Assembly: GCA_050084515.1 (NCBI GenBank)
Contig: CM114272.1
Location: forward strand, 9,300,001 to 9,364,000
DNA: 64,000 nucleotides
Source of the DNA: Blasia pusilla
Taxonomy: Eukaryota; Marchantiophyta; Marchantiopsida; Blasiales
Reading direction: 5' to 3'
The notes beneath the pieces were generated by a model. It saw nothing but the letters and a program-made list of their open reading frames with translations. It did no database searches and was not told where the DNA came from. Below, one piece after another: positions 26,548-37,604 of the stretch (positions are counted from its first letter, which is position 1; each line of letters opens with the position of its first letter). The position numbers were made by a program, and so were the translations under genes.

Positions 26548-26592
26548 ATTCGCGTGGTGGATCTCTTTGGAGGGATCAACACTGGTTTGGTT
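26548..26592 (+). pseudogene. cytosine-5 methyltransferase motif I remnant
   Basis: The frame reads IRVVDLFGGINTGLV, matching the SAM-binding motif I of C5-methyltransferases (DLFxGx), with the GxxTGL form typical of the Dnmt3 type. The domain is cut just after it by the deletion described for the parent relic. Confidence 0.75.
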
Positions 26593-27794
26593 GCATCCTA
26601 CAACGAGCTAGAGGGTTCCGGTGGGAGGGGACACATGTGTTACGAGTGTGGGAGGATTGTAGAGTACGTGTAGTGCCTCATCCTTCATAGAGAGCACCTT
26701 TTGTGCGTCATGCCCACAAGGAGTTGGGTCATTTTGGAATGAAGCGGACGTACAACTTGCTCCAGATACAGTATTGGTGGCGGGGCATGCAAGCTGATGT
26801 TTAGTAGTTTGTTGCCAAATGCATGGTGTGTGATCGAGTCCGAGGAGCGTTCAATGCTCCGACTTTGCAGTTGCATCTACTTCCGATCATGGGTTTAAGT
26901 TATAGATGGAGTTTGGATTTTGTAGGACCTTTACCTTTGGCAGAGCGCCATAGTCGTTATGTGTTGGTGATGGTGGAGCACTTCTCGAAATGGATAGAGT
27001 TGGTTGCATTGCGTGACAAAGCAAGTGAGGGAGTAGTGTATGCCTCCCTAGATTGAGTGTTGAGTCATTACGGCACACCAGCTGAGGTGTTGACAGACCT
27101 AGGTATAGAGTTTTGCGGGGAGTTTCAGGCCTTGTGTGATCAGGCGCTGATCGACCACCGCACCACTTCGCGAGATCATCCTGAGGCGGATGGACTAGCA
27201 GAGAGGGTTGTGCGGACGATGAAGAGAGGATTACGCAAGTATGGCTTATAGAGAGGTCACCTAGGAGATTGGGACCTCCAGTTGCCGTGGTTGGCGATGG
27301 GACACAAATTCAGCAAGCAAGCATCCTTAGCGTCTTTCTCACGGTACTGCTACTTTATGGCCGAGAGCCAGATTTACCTGCGGCCATTCGTCGAGATGTT
27401 GGTGAGGTGTTGAACCATGATGACCATGATATATAGATGCGAGCATGTTCTCAGAGGGCTGAGTTATTTTGGAGAGTGATGCTCATGGCATTTGAGAATT
27501 TGGCGATTGCGCAGCCTCAGAATACGTTGAGGTATGCGACTATTGGGGGAGGTGGTTATCGACCTACTATCAAGAGGTTTCATTAGAAGACTATGTCTTC
27601 TTGCAGCAGAGAGCACCCACAACATTGGATGTGATTGCAGGGCGCACTATCTTGAGAGTGCGTGAGATTCTTCCATCTGGTGTTCTCTTACTAGAGGGAC
27701 GCGATGATATGGTTTGGAAGGAACATGTGTGTAACTGTGCATCATGTCACCTTCCTAACATTGACGGTAAAATTGATCCGAGATTAGCAATAGT

Positions 27795-27952
27795 TCTTGC
27801 ACGTTTGCGATGTATGTTGTGTGGTTCCGCCCGTGATGCAGCCATTATGCTAATCTGTGATGGATGTTCGAGAGAGTGTCTGACACATGTTTGACGCCAC
27901 CTCTCACTAGGGTTCCTCAAGGACGATGGATGTGTTCCAGATGTATATAGAT
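27795..27952 (+). pseudogene. PHD finger remnant at the integrase C terminus
   Basis: Cys-x2-Cys (CMLC), then LICDGCSR, and after a frameshift CLTPPLTRVPQGRWMCSRC followed by a stop. The ligand spacing is that of a C4HC3 PHD zinc finger. This copy keeps the Cys of CDGC that has become Tyr in the copy at 54.1 kb, so the two copies complement each other as evidence. Confidence 0.8.
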
Positions 27953-28125
27953 TAGGTAGTTCTAGATTCTCACTTATGTCTATGACATGGATCACAAGAA
28001 GGCAACTAACGATGGGGCCACATGAGCACACTACCTTTTGCTCTTAGCGTACGAGAGATGTATGTCTTGGTAGGTAGGGATAGATGGCTATATGGGGTTT
28101 GAGGGATCTAACCACCACCTAGGGG

Positions 28126-28771
28126 GGCAATTGGAGATATTTGGGTACTTCTTGTTTCGTTGTTTGGATGCCATGAGTTAGCATGGGATCGTGCGTGTTT
28201 ATGTATGTGTTTGGTAACAACGATGTATGTTGTGTAGCAATGTGTATGCGCACGATAACTGTCACATCTTTTGGGATAGATCGTCAAGATCTAGTAGAAC
28301 GCCTTCGGAGATACTGGTGGGCAGCCTTAAGAGGTTGCATATGACATGATGAGGCCACGGGTAACCTGAGAGAGAAGGTTTCCCCTTCGTTTTGGCTCAT
28401 TTGGAGCCATATAAAGAAACTTACTATTTTGGATAATTTCTTATTTGGAGTATAGTTGACTTTCGACTTTGGGAAGTGGCTCTTGATCCGCTACAGCAAG
28501 TAAAGAGCCAAGGAGGTGACGTGCAAGCATAGGTTACCAAGAAGAGAGCTTGGGAGAGGGAAGGGAGTATACCTCCAAGGAGAGAGAGCTTGAGAGCTCA
28601 TTCTCTCTTTGTTGAACCTATTGGCATGAGGCGGCGGAGATATGGTCTTGCTTGCCTTGTGTGTGCAATCCAAGTCTCTCATTAGGAGACTGGGTTTGGT
28701 TTGGCATAAGAGAGAGTGCACACCATGGAAAGTTTGGTGTGAGACATTGATGTGAGATCTACTTGATTTAC
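28126..28771 (+). mobile_element. 3' end of the plus-strand gypsy relic: G-rich tract, S module and LTR family 1 copy D
   Basis: A tract CTAGGGGGGC (about 28120-28130) is followed by the S module to about 28258. The LTR body starts TGTCACATC at 28260 and runs to GATTTAC at 28771. At its right end it meets an inverted LTR copy directly. The order mirrors copy A (window start) and copy G (53.2-53.9 kb, minus). Confidence 0.75.
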
Positions 28772-29122
28772 AAAGAGAGAATGAGCTCTCAAGCTCTCTC
28801 TCCTTGGAGGTATATCCCCTTCCCTCTCCCAAGCTCTCTCCTCGGTAATCTATGCTCGCAGGTCACCTCCTTGGCTTTTGACCTCTTGTGGCGGATCAAG
28901 GGACACTTTCAAAAGTGGAAAGTCAACTATACTCTAAATCAAAACTTATCCAAAATAGTAAGTTTCTCTATATGGCTCCAAATGTGCCGAAACGAAGGGG
29001 AAAACTTCTCTCTCACGTTACCTGTGGCCTCAACATGTCATCCTCGACCTCATGAGGTTGCCCTCCAATATCTCTGAAGGTGCTCTACTAGATCTTGCCG
29101 ATCTATCCTCAAAGACGTGACA
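28772..29122 (-). mobile_element. LTR family 1 copy E, inverted and truncated
   Basis: On the minus strand this begins exactly at TGTCACGTC (29122) and matches copy D from 28260 to about 28610, ending in GAGCTCATTCTCTCTTT. D and E thus form an inverted pair with ~350-bp arms and ~160 bp between. The outer end abuts a copia protease relic, suggesting insertion into that older element. Confidence 0.75.
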
Positions 29123-30823
29123 ATGTTGAGAACATTTCCAAGAGCACAAAGACCATATGGATGCTATTGGAACTTTACCGATATGCGTGATATGATGTTG
29201 AGTGTCATCTCCTGTGAGCACAATTACAAGATCTTTCACTGGCTCCATACTATTGAACCATTTAGCTTGTAAGGTCATATGATTTGATGCACCAGAATCA
29301 ATGTACCAATCTGTTGTCGAGTCTTTCTTGAAATTGCTCCCATATGATGAGTCATGACCAAGAGATGCTCAGTTTGTGAATGTTGTTGTTCTTGGTATTG
29401 TTCTTGGTGTTGTTGCTCCACATAGTTTTGTTGCTTTAAGGCTCATGTTTTCATATCTGCCTTCTTCTTGAAGCAAAACTTTGCATAGTGACCCTTGAGT
29501 GACACCCTAAACCCTAAGATCCACGGACCCTCTATAGTTGACCTCGACCAGAACGGTTTCCATCATCACCACCTTGTGATTGTGTTTGGTACAAATTCAT
29601 AGTTGATTGAGTGACATTATATTGAGTGCCTCCTCCTCCATATGTTTGATATCCATCACGACCACAAAACCTTCTACCACGACTCCTGTCTCTGTTTGAT
29701 CCACAACCTGCAAATAGTGTGCTCTCTTGTAGACTAGACGAGCTACCGTTGCCTACTAGGCGCATCTCTTCACTGATTAACAGTGTGAGTAACTCTTGAA
29801 AGGTTGGATAATTCTCTCTCACATAGATAGAGTTCTCAAAGGACTTGTAATCCTTTGGAAGGCCTTGAAGAGTTAACAAAATCAGATCATCTTCTATTGT
29901 CACTCCAATGCTATATTGATCAACAATATGTCTGATACTCAAACATAATCATTAATGTTCTGCGATCCTTTCCTCACTTCGTTCAATGGTTGTTTCAATT
30001 GAAGCTTTCTGACCTTTATAGATGTCTGGAACAACTTTTCTAATGCATCCCAGATTCCCAGGCCTCCTTCGAACAATCAACATCTTGAATGTGACCTATC
30101 ATCGACGAACAAATCGTTAGTAATGGATAACTTATCTTGAGCGTTTGTTCGAAGCGCAAACATTCAAGTTTGTTGAGTCACCTTTTGGCTTGGCCTCATC
30201 ACTTGTAACAAGCTCCCATAGTTCTTAATCCATGAGAAAAATTTTCATGCGAAACTTTCAGACATTGTAATTCTGCTTATCTAGCTTCTCGCATGTGATT
30301 GTTGTTAAGGATTACTCCATGACAAACGATTTTACTCACCAAAATGAAATTTCAGGCTCCCCACTCCTCCAATTGAAGCATAGACTACTTCTACACAAAA
30401 ATTGATTTGAAATTTGCCGAAATTGACCAACTTTTTGGAAGAAATAGTTGAAATTGGCCTCTAGAGAGCAAATTGCCAAACATTCCTTCACTAATTGCAC
30501 TTTCCTGCACTAAAATTGCTATTGCAGGAGCTCAGAATGTTAGAATTGAGCGATTTTGGATGCGTTGGAAAGCTCTCGACAAGCTCTACGCAAATGTTAC
30601 AACCAAATTTGAAGATGTCTTAACCGATGCGTACCCACATGGCTAAATCGACCAAGAAGGCCCTAAAAAATGCCTCCAAAGTTTTATCACCGTCAAAGTT
30701 CCACATGAGATTTGCATCCATTGAGCTCTGAAAGAAATTTATTTCTTCCAAACTGAAAATTTTCCTTCTCTTGCCTCTCTTCTCTCCTCAACCACCAAGA
30801 ATTTCAAGTGATGTTCTCTTATC
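29123..30823 (-). pseudogene. Ty1/copia gag-protease relic
   Basis: The minus strand keeps copia landmarks in order: gag (UBN2-like) at 29942-29532 (LILLTLQGLPKDYKSFENSI, FQELLTLLISEEMR), then a zinc-knuckle remnant (GHYAKFCFKKK, ~29480), then the protease start WYIDSGASNHM with DSG at 29299-29291. Coding sequence is lost after ~29123, where LTR copy E begins; no integrase or reverse transcriptase of this element is seen. Stops and frame changes mark it as dead. The 5' part (30.0-30.8 kb) is poorly conserved gag. Confidence 0.8.
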
Positions 30824-30835
30824 GCTTTGATACCA
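30824..30835 (-). other. primer-binding site of the copia relic
   Basis: The minus strand reads TGGTATCAAAGC, one base from the TGGTATCAGAGC complementary to the 3' end of initiator tRNA-Met that primes most plant copia elements. It lies immediately inside a CTACA that would be the end of the 5' LTR. Confidence 0.8.
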
Positions 30836-31061
30836 TGTAGAAAACTGCTAAAGAAGCATAAGTGGTGGGAAACGACTCTGACACTCAAACACCACCATGG
30901 AAAACGAAATTTTGCTATGAGAGAATGAGTGGAGGCTGGTCCCATTCTCAATTATATAGGGTATGTACAAGCAACCATAATCCTAATCCTAACCATAGTC
31001 TAGAGTTAGACTAATTATGGTTAACTAACCCTAGTTAAGATAATCTAGTAGAAGAAATCTT
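30836..31061 (-). mobile_element. 5' LTR of the copia relic (outer end uncertain)
   Basis: Sequence upstream of the primer-binding site on the minus strand ends CTACA and contains a TATA-like CCCTATATAATTG (~30952-30964) suited to an LTR promoter. The outer boundary was not found. It may stop near or overlap the inverted repeat starting at 31062. Confidence 0.45.
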
Positions 31062-31152
31062 GGTTTATATAACTCTAATATATGACTAGGTCGAGTCATT
31101 CTTCATGGTAAATGACTCATAATGACTCATAACCAATAGAGTCATATAAACC
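31062..31152. repeat. short inverted repeat, TGACTCAT-rich
   Basis: The arms at 31062-31076 and 31138-31152 match at 14 of 15 positions (GGTTTATATAACTCT against the complement of AGAGTCATATAAACC). The interior has several TGACTCAT and GAGTCATT motifs. It resembles a small foldback element or the subterminal zone of a DNA transposon. Confidence 0.65.
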
Positions 31153-31454
31153 AAGTCATTTAAGCTATCCCTAAATGCAACCAACACCTCACCCCGACCA
31201 GATATTAAGCTATTGTTGGCTTGAAAAGTTCTTCCATGAATCCAATTAGTTTTTCCGGCCTTGCACATAGAGGGTGCCACAATTTATGAGCATATATTTT
31301 TATTCATGAAGCACTTTCATAGTTGGGCTCTTGATGAAGTATCCATATTATTCAAGATTGAGTTACAGTCAAACTCATCAGACATCTGAACTGCTACATT
31401 TGGTACTCACACGAAGTAGGGAAACTTAATCTTGGTTAGTCAGTTAATCGCGAT

Positions 31455-31640
31455 CACTAGAAGAAAACTATGTTTTTTATGACCTACGCACAAAATGACT
31501 CAAAGTGTAACTCAATTGGTTCAGTCATTTTTTACGACTTGGAAAACCAAATTTGTCATGATATAATTGCTCAAATAAAATTAGAAAAGAATCAGTCATG
31601 TTCTAGTCATATCCCCTAACTCATTTAGTAATCTAATTCA
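31455..31640 (+). mobile_element. CACTA-like terminus with TGACTCA subterminal motifs
   Basis: CACTAGAAGAAAACTATG at 31455 resembles the CACTACAAGAAAA terminus of plant CACTA (En/Spm) transposons. It is followed by repeated short motifs in both orientations (ATGACTCAAA, CAGTCATTTTTT, AGTCATGTTCTAGTCAT), as in CACTA subterminal repeats. I did not find a convincing matching inverted end or transposase, so it may be only a fragment. Confidence 0.4.
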
Positions 31641-31957
31641 TTTTCTCACACACGTGTGGTAGAAAACATAATTTGGAAAATATTAAAAAAAAATATTGAT
31701 ATTACCACAAAACCACCATTAGGAGGTACAATAAAAAGATATCATTCAAATATGAAGAAGTAATAAATTAAAATATTCCTTGGATAATTAATGAAGGAAT
31801 TCACAAAATTTTGTGAATTTTTTATCACTTACTAGAACATTAAGAATATGGAATAATGTCAATCCATAGTATTAATATCATAAGTAGTGTTTAATCTAGT
31901 TATAAAATGGTCTTAAACCTAATATCCAAACATTCATAAATCATGTAATTTCTCACA

Positions 31958-33110
31958 AAGATGGGACTCAGTGCCGAGAGCCCACAACATTTATTTCCTA
32001 GGGAATGTGAAATTAGGGTTTTATGCTTGGTGAATTTTCTCAAGGTGAATGCACCTCCAAGGAGGAAGTAAGAAATGGAATATGGTCTCGGTCATTGGTA
32101 TTTTTAAATCCAAATTGGATAGGGAAAAGGAAGATTGGAACCATTCAAGTGGTTTAAGATGATTTTATACCTATCCTTGCAGATTTTCAGCTCCATCCAA
32201 CGGTGAGATGATTTTGAGGCAGAACCAACGTAAATATTAACAACACCAACAAAAATCCCTGTGGGAAGATGGTAGTTTTTCCTCTTGACGCAACATTTTG
32301 GAAAAACTTCACCCTTGGTGATCCATAAATCTTGAAATTTTTCACGATGATGGGACTCCGCGCCGAGAGCCCAGATTATTTTTTTTCGGAGGATTTCCAC
32401 GTTGGATGACGGATTTAAAAATGCACAATGAAAGAGGAAATCCAAATTTATATCTCTTGCTATGTGGCCAATTGGCAAGATCTGAACCGTCCATCCTCTT
32501 CAAAAGCATGTTTTCCATGAGCCAACAAAGTCTATGGACCATCCAATGGTGGGAATATACAATCCACATGAGATGTTTTGAGTACGGTAACTTCACATCA
32601 TGAGACAACACAAGTGGAGTCCTAGTACTCAAAAAGCTTGAAACTTTTCCAAGGGTTGTGAAATTAGGGTTACAAGCTTGGTGATTTTTTTTAAGGTGAA
32701 TGAACCTCCAAGGAGGGAGTAAGAAATAGAAGATGGTTGCGGTGATTGGTATTTTTAAATCAAAATTGGAAAGGGAAAAGGTAGATTGGAACTGTTCAAG
32801 TGGTTTAGAAGGATGTTATAGCTATCCTTGCAAAGTATTAGCTCCATCCAACAATGACATAAGGTTTTGAGGTAGAATGAAAGGAACTATGAACACCACC
32901 AACAAGAATACCCCATATGAGTCCGTAGTTCTTCCTCTGGGTGCAATATTTTGGAAGAACTTCACCCTTAGTCATCTTAAAATCTTGGAATGACCCAGAG
33001 AAGATGGGACTCGTTGTCAAGAGGGGAGATCTTATTTTTCCGAAGGAAGTTTTGCTTCGAAGACACATTTCAAAAAACACGTTGAAATCGAGAAAATGAA
33101 TTGTAAACAA
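31958..33110. repeat. direct tandem duplication, ~650-bp unit
   Basis: Blocks recur in the same order about 650 bp apart: GATGGGACTC...GAGAG (31960, 32346, 33003), GTGAAATTAGGGTT (~32007 and ~32657), AAGGTGAATG.ACCTCCAAGGAGG (32043 and 32693), the ATTGGTATTTTTAAAT block, and the GAACTTCACCCTTRGT block. Both units have minus-strand open frames containing TKGEV.PK.C..RKNY (32104-32478 and 32838-33110). I recognise no protein family. Confidence 0.65.
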
Positions 33111-33111
33111 A

Positions 33112-33300
33112 ACCTTAAACTAAATCTACACCCAAAACTAAACCCTCAACTCCATATTAAACCCTAAACCCTATACTTTACCCTTAACCCCAAAGTGAAT
33201 CCGTGTACTTTACTCCAAACCCTCAACCCCAACCTTTACCCAAATAAATTAAACCCTTAATTAAACCCCAAACCCAAAAATTTACCCAAACCCTCCCTCC
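33112..33300. repeat. degenerate interstitial telomere-type repeat
   Basis: Irregular AAACCCTAAACCCT, AAACCCTCAACCCC and related units, including two exact adjacent CCCTAAA copies near 33160-33175. It is followed by a CCTCCCTCC pyrimidine tract. This is the plant telomere motif (TTTAGGG on the other strand) in decayed form. Confidence 0.75.
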
Positions 33301-33971
33301 CTCCTTCCCTTCATTTTTTTTTCCTTCCTTTTTTTGTTTCGGCGTACGTTGCTCCAATTTTTGTGCCTCTTGGATGCCCTTCCTTCCGTTCTAAACTTCT
33401 CGCTCCCGCGTTATGCCTCGGCTGCCCTTCCGTCTACTCGACCTTCGTTGCTCGTTCGTTCCTACCATTGTGCTCCTTGTCGTTCCTCCCACGTTCTTGT
33501 CAATTGTAGTTGCGCTCCCTCTCGATTGCCTTACGCTTGTCCTATGTTCCTTCATTTTGCACTTGTCTTATGTTGTTTCTTGTTGAATAACATCATCTCC
33601 TGCCTCCCATGTTTCTTCATCTTTGCTATGCCTTGCACTCTCTCCAGCCTTCGTGAGCTCTAAGCTTCCTCCCTATTGTGTTCTTGCATTCTTGCGCTCG
33701 TCGCGTTTAGGGCGCTCTTGGCCACCTTGCATCCACATTGCATTGTGTGAGAGGTTCGTGCTTTTTCCTTGAGCCCGTGTTCCTTGTGAGTTGCTTTCCA
33801 TGTGATTTTATTTCCTTCTTGTTGGATATATACTCTCGGCCTTCCGCGTTCTTGGCCTTCCTCGTTGTCATGTAGCCTCTGATGCCTCTCGAGTTTCTTC
33901 CTCTTTGCGTTGCCTTTGCGCTCTATCCTTCCTTCGTGAGCTCTGAGCGCCTCCCCACTCCATTCTCACCT

Positions 33972-34002
<31 letters not shown>

Positions 34003-34692
34003 ACACTTCATGGGCTAGGAAACTAATGATCTAACCCATTTATTCTTTCTAACCGACTCCCATAAAAAGACTTATCTTTTTTAGGGACGAAAAATTGTTT
34101 CGAATGGGAAATACCCAATTGAGCCTTGATTGTAATGTTCCCGCCTATTTTGAAGTTGAAGGTGGCATTGGGGATGTTTCGAGCTCCTCTTTGCCGATGA
34201 CGTGATGGTTTTGGGGCTTAAGATGAGATGGATGCATGCAACTAGTATCAGAAGGTTTTTTTTGGTTTGGCTGGCTCTTCTCACGATGAAGTTTGTGGAT
34301 GGATGCATGCAACTTTACTGTAACTCCTCTCACGAATGTGGGAATGTAGGGCTTCTGATGAAGTTGTGAATTTGCTGGTGCCATGAATTTGGTTGGTCTG
34401 ATGCAAAGGCAACATGGACTGTTTTGTGAATGGGGCGGCGTCGCTCGCTCTTCTCTCTTTTGTGACGTTGTGGATGGATGAAGGGGACTTTGCTCCTCTA
34501 ACGAATGTGCGAGTGGGGAGGAGTTGAGCACACTTGGAAGGCATGAGCAATCGCAGAAGAGGCAGAAGGCTCTTGGGATGCTCATCCCTCTGAATGGCGG
34601 GTGCGGTGGATGCCAGGAGTGGGCGATGATAGAACTCCAAGGCTCTATCAAAATTCAGAAGTTGGCATTGCATGAAAAGCTTCAGAGTCTGA

Positions 34693-34731
<39 letters not shown>

Positions 34732-36040
34732 ATGGTCAAGAGCATTCGGTTTTTTGGTGTGTACCTGAGTTTCATATTCAACCATTCAAAAAGATGCAAT
34801 GTTCTTCTCCAATGCGTATAGCCCACTTGCTTCACGAGAAAACAATAACACGTGGGAGCCATCTGCTCTGGCCACTTTTTCAAGAGATCAGCCATCATCC
34901 GATCTTGCCTCAACTAACACTGATTTGAAAATTCTCTACACTCTCTCTCTCAATCCTTTTCCTTGAGAAGTGCCAAATTTGACACCTTCCTCTGCGTCTC
35001 CTTTCCAACCAGTAGCTGTTAATCAGAGAGTTTGGGAAGAGTGGGGCCCTCTCTGCCCATAGCCACTGACGAATTTTCAGTTCTTGTGGGTGTAAATTGG
35101 AGTTGGGTTACATCTCTTTCTCTTCCCTGTCTCTTGTGCTAGGCCAAGGGAATTGAATGTGGGGTGCGGGTTCCATAGTTGCAAGCTTTGCACTGCCTAA
35201 GGATTTGAACAACATATGAGACATGTAGCTACTCTTCAGAGTTACATAACAATGACCATTGAAAGCGTATGATGTATGCTAGTTCATACTCAAGTTTGTC
35301 TTTCACTTGATGGGTTCAAAAGGTTTGACGTTTTCAGTTTACAGTGAAAGTGTGGATGTGTCTTGAGACAAAATTGCCCCAATTCTAGGTTGTAGAGATA
35401 GTAGCATTTTAAGGATTGATTGTGAATGAGTCTTTATAGTACTATAAGACCATTCTATATGGTGTGCAAAATTTCACATCAAGATCGTTTGCAGGTGATC
35501 TCAGGATTGTATTATGGGGCTACATATGGTACATTGTTGACAATTTTCAATTACAGGGAGGCGGCTCTCATCATGATGACAACTTTAAACGTAATTGTCA
35601 TCATTTTGGGACCTAGTATTGGAAATTGTGTAAAGATTCATCGGACCTCTGATTTCCTCGGTGAAGATTATTCTTGCAAATGAAAGTTTTTTGCGAAGGT
35701 TCTAGCACTTAAAAGAAAGTGTCGTGGCCCAATGGTCTTTGCTATAGGAAAGATTATAGTGAGTGTTTCTCACGGAGTGCCCATTGAAATCTTGGCATAT
35801 GAGTGTAGACTTGTAGCAAATTGAAGGTGTGAGTGGCGAGAATCAGTCTGTTCGTGAGAACTGCTCCACTATCTCTCTGTAGTGCTTAGACTTGTGCGTG
35901 GATCCTCTCGGCTCACGTTTGCGTCGTGGACGACAAACATACGATCAAGAATAATCAAGACGGATCTACATACATAGTCAACTTTTAGAGAAAGAAATGA
36001 TGGTAATATTTTTATGTAGTGTGCGCTGTGCTTGATTGGA
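33301..36040. other. pyrimidine-rich and simple-sequence spacer, no gene seen
   Basis: It begins with C/T-rich DNA, includes (CT)n at about 33976-34002 and (CT)n(AT)n at 34692-34731, and has a locally repeated GGATGGATGCATGCAACT block (34225-34315). Open frames up to 210 codons (minus strand, 34.1-34.9 kb) run through simple sequence and look spurious. Confidence 0.5.
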
Positions 36041-36042
36041 GA

Positions 36043-36132
36043 GGTCTCTTCTATTTGTAAGTACATATTACTTATATCCCATAACTCACTTTATGGGATA
36101 TAAGTAATATGTACTAACAAATAGAAGAAACC
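36043..36132. repeat. near-perfect hairpin, 41-bp arms, 8-nt loop
   Basis: Left arm 36043-36083, loop ACTCACTT 36084-36091, right arm 36092-36132. The inner 24 bp of the arms pair perfectly, with two mismatches further out. Flanking dinucleotides do not show a clear target-site duplication. It could be a foldback MITE or a small-RNA precursor. Confidence 0.9.
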
Positions 36133-36970
36133 CGGTAGTAACAATCATGTTATTCGTCTCTAGATTGTAGAAAATATTTACCAATAATATCCATAACGGC
36201 TATTTGGTCCATGCGAAGTCTAAGTGGCCCCATTCCTCCAAATCGATATCATTTTAAGTGGTCTCTAGCGTAAATTTGACCAATGCCATTTAGGAAATTA
36301 AGTAGATGTACTATTGTTGCATAGATATGTATTGATGTTCTTTCTATGGCAAGTGCAGTGTCGTAGTTGTTAGCTGGTTATTAAAATGTCTTCTACGCCA
36401 TGGTATTCAACATCTATTTCATGTTTGTAAAGTATATTTCTATTGGAAGTGAGGCCAACGCATAGAGGGTGAGTTCGATCATAGATAAAAGCCTTTCTAG
36501 AATCATAAGGAGAGGAAGGTGTAGTGGAGGTGATCACATTTTCAATTTCTGGGATTCCTAGGCTTGGTGTGGCGTAGGCTGAGGCTAAGGGTAATGTTTT
36601 GACACCCAGTATCATATATGGCGCCGCTCTATCCCAAGACTTCACAACACTAATTCTTGAATTTCCTCTCCAATAAATCCCTTAGGAGGCTGACACCTCT
36701 AGGAAACAAGCTCCTTCTCTGGACTGCAAAGACGAACTCTCAAGAACTTCATTTACGCTGCCATTCCTAGTGGCTACTCTCAAACTTCATCAGTTTGCTC
36801 AAGAAATTGCCATCACAGACTCTTCATGTTGTTCAGACCATGTGATTCACCTTCAACATGCATGTTCTTCCTACTTTTCCATTGCTCGTCTACGACATGA
36901 ATAAGATCAATATGTCCCGATCCTACGAACTAAATGTGTAGCTTCTAGCCGTGAAATATGAGCTCATGAT

Positions 36971-37051
<81 letters not shown>

Positions 37052-37604
37052 GTAGTGAGAGTAGAGCGTGGGGAGGACAGGGGCTGCTTTACTCTTGCAT
37101 GGGTTATGGAATAGTTTCAAGCTTGAGATGTGTGACAAATTCCATGAAAAAGATATTGGCCCTGGTTTGGTAAGAGTGGACTTGAAGGATACGATGTAAC
37201 CTGATTACTAACTATGGGAGCCGAATATAATTGATGAACTTGCGTAACTCACACTTGGAGATATAGTTGGAAGTTCAATTATTTGGCTGGAGTTTAACTT
37301 AAAGAAGCTTGTGTATTAGCATTTTTGTTACATGTGATTTTCAGATGATCTTGTTTCAAGATTACACAGATTTTATATGGTGTTTGATTTTAATTTTGTA
37401 AAACATTGGATTTACTCATTTGTTCTTACTGTTTTTTTACATTATGCAAAACGTGACTATGGTACACAATAACTCTTCTATTTTGTGGTAGCATCAACTA
37501 GAGAAAGAATAGATGAACCTTCAATAATAAGAAACAATCCCTAACTGGGACTTACGTTTGTTATCCAATTGGACAACGACTTTGCAATAAACCACACAAG
37601 CCAA
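36133..37604. other. spacer with (CT)n microsatellite at 36972-37048
   Basis: Apart from the ~77-bp CT repeat, no recognisable gene or repeat. Short open frames (for example 36370-36645, minus) have no family signature. Confidence 0.5.

Larger units (their letters stand above)
25526..28125 (+). pseudogene. gypsy polyprotein relic: protease, methyltransferase motif I, integrase, PHD finger
   Basis: This is an internally deleted copy of the element at 53-62 kb, with many stops and frameshifts. In order: pre-protease and protease (residues EEVFQLVS, then VLLDSRVQSLMLGK in 25696-25929, with the active-site Gly replaced by Arg); the linker (HVHAEDTPV, MERSVMV at 26.3 kb); cytosine methyltransferase motif I as IRVVDLFGGINTGLV at 26548-26592; an abrupt join at ~26600 that removes the rest of the methyltransferase, reverse transcriptase and RNase H; integrase zinc-binding HAHKELGH and CMVCDR (26.7-26.83 kb); integrase core WSLDFVGPL, VLTDLGIEF and ADGLAERVV (26.9-27.2 kb); and a PHD finger (CMLC, LICDGCSR, then in another frame CLTPPLTRVPQGRWMC) at 27.8-27.95 kb. 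Non-functional. Confidence 0.85.

Noticed and set aside
34145-34913. Overlapping 168- and 210-codon frames on the minus strand
   Set aside because: They cross simple sequence (CT/AT runs) and a locally repeated GGATGGATGC block; no protein family recognised.
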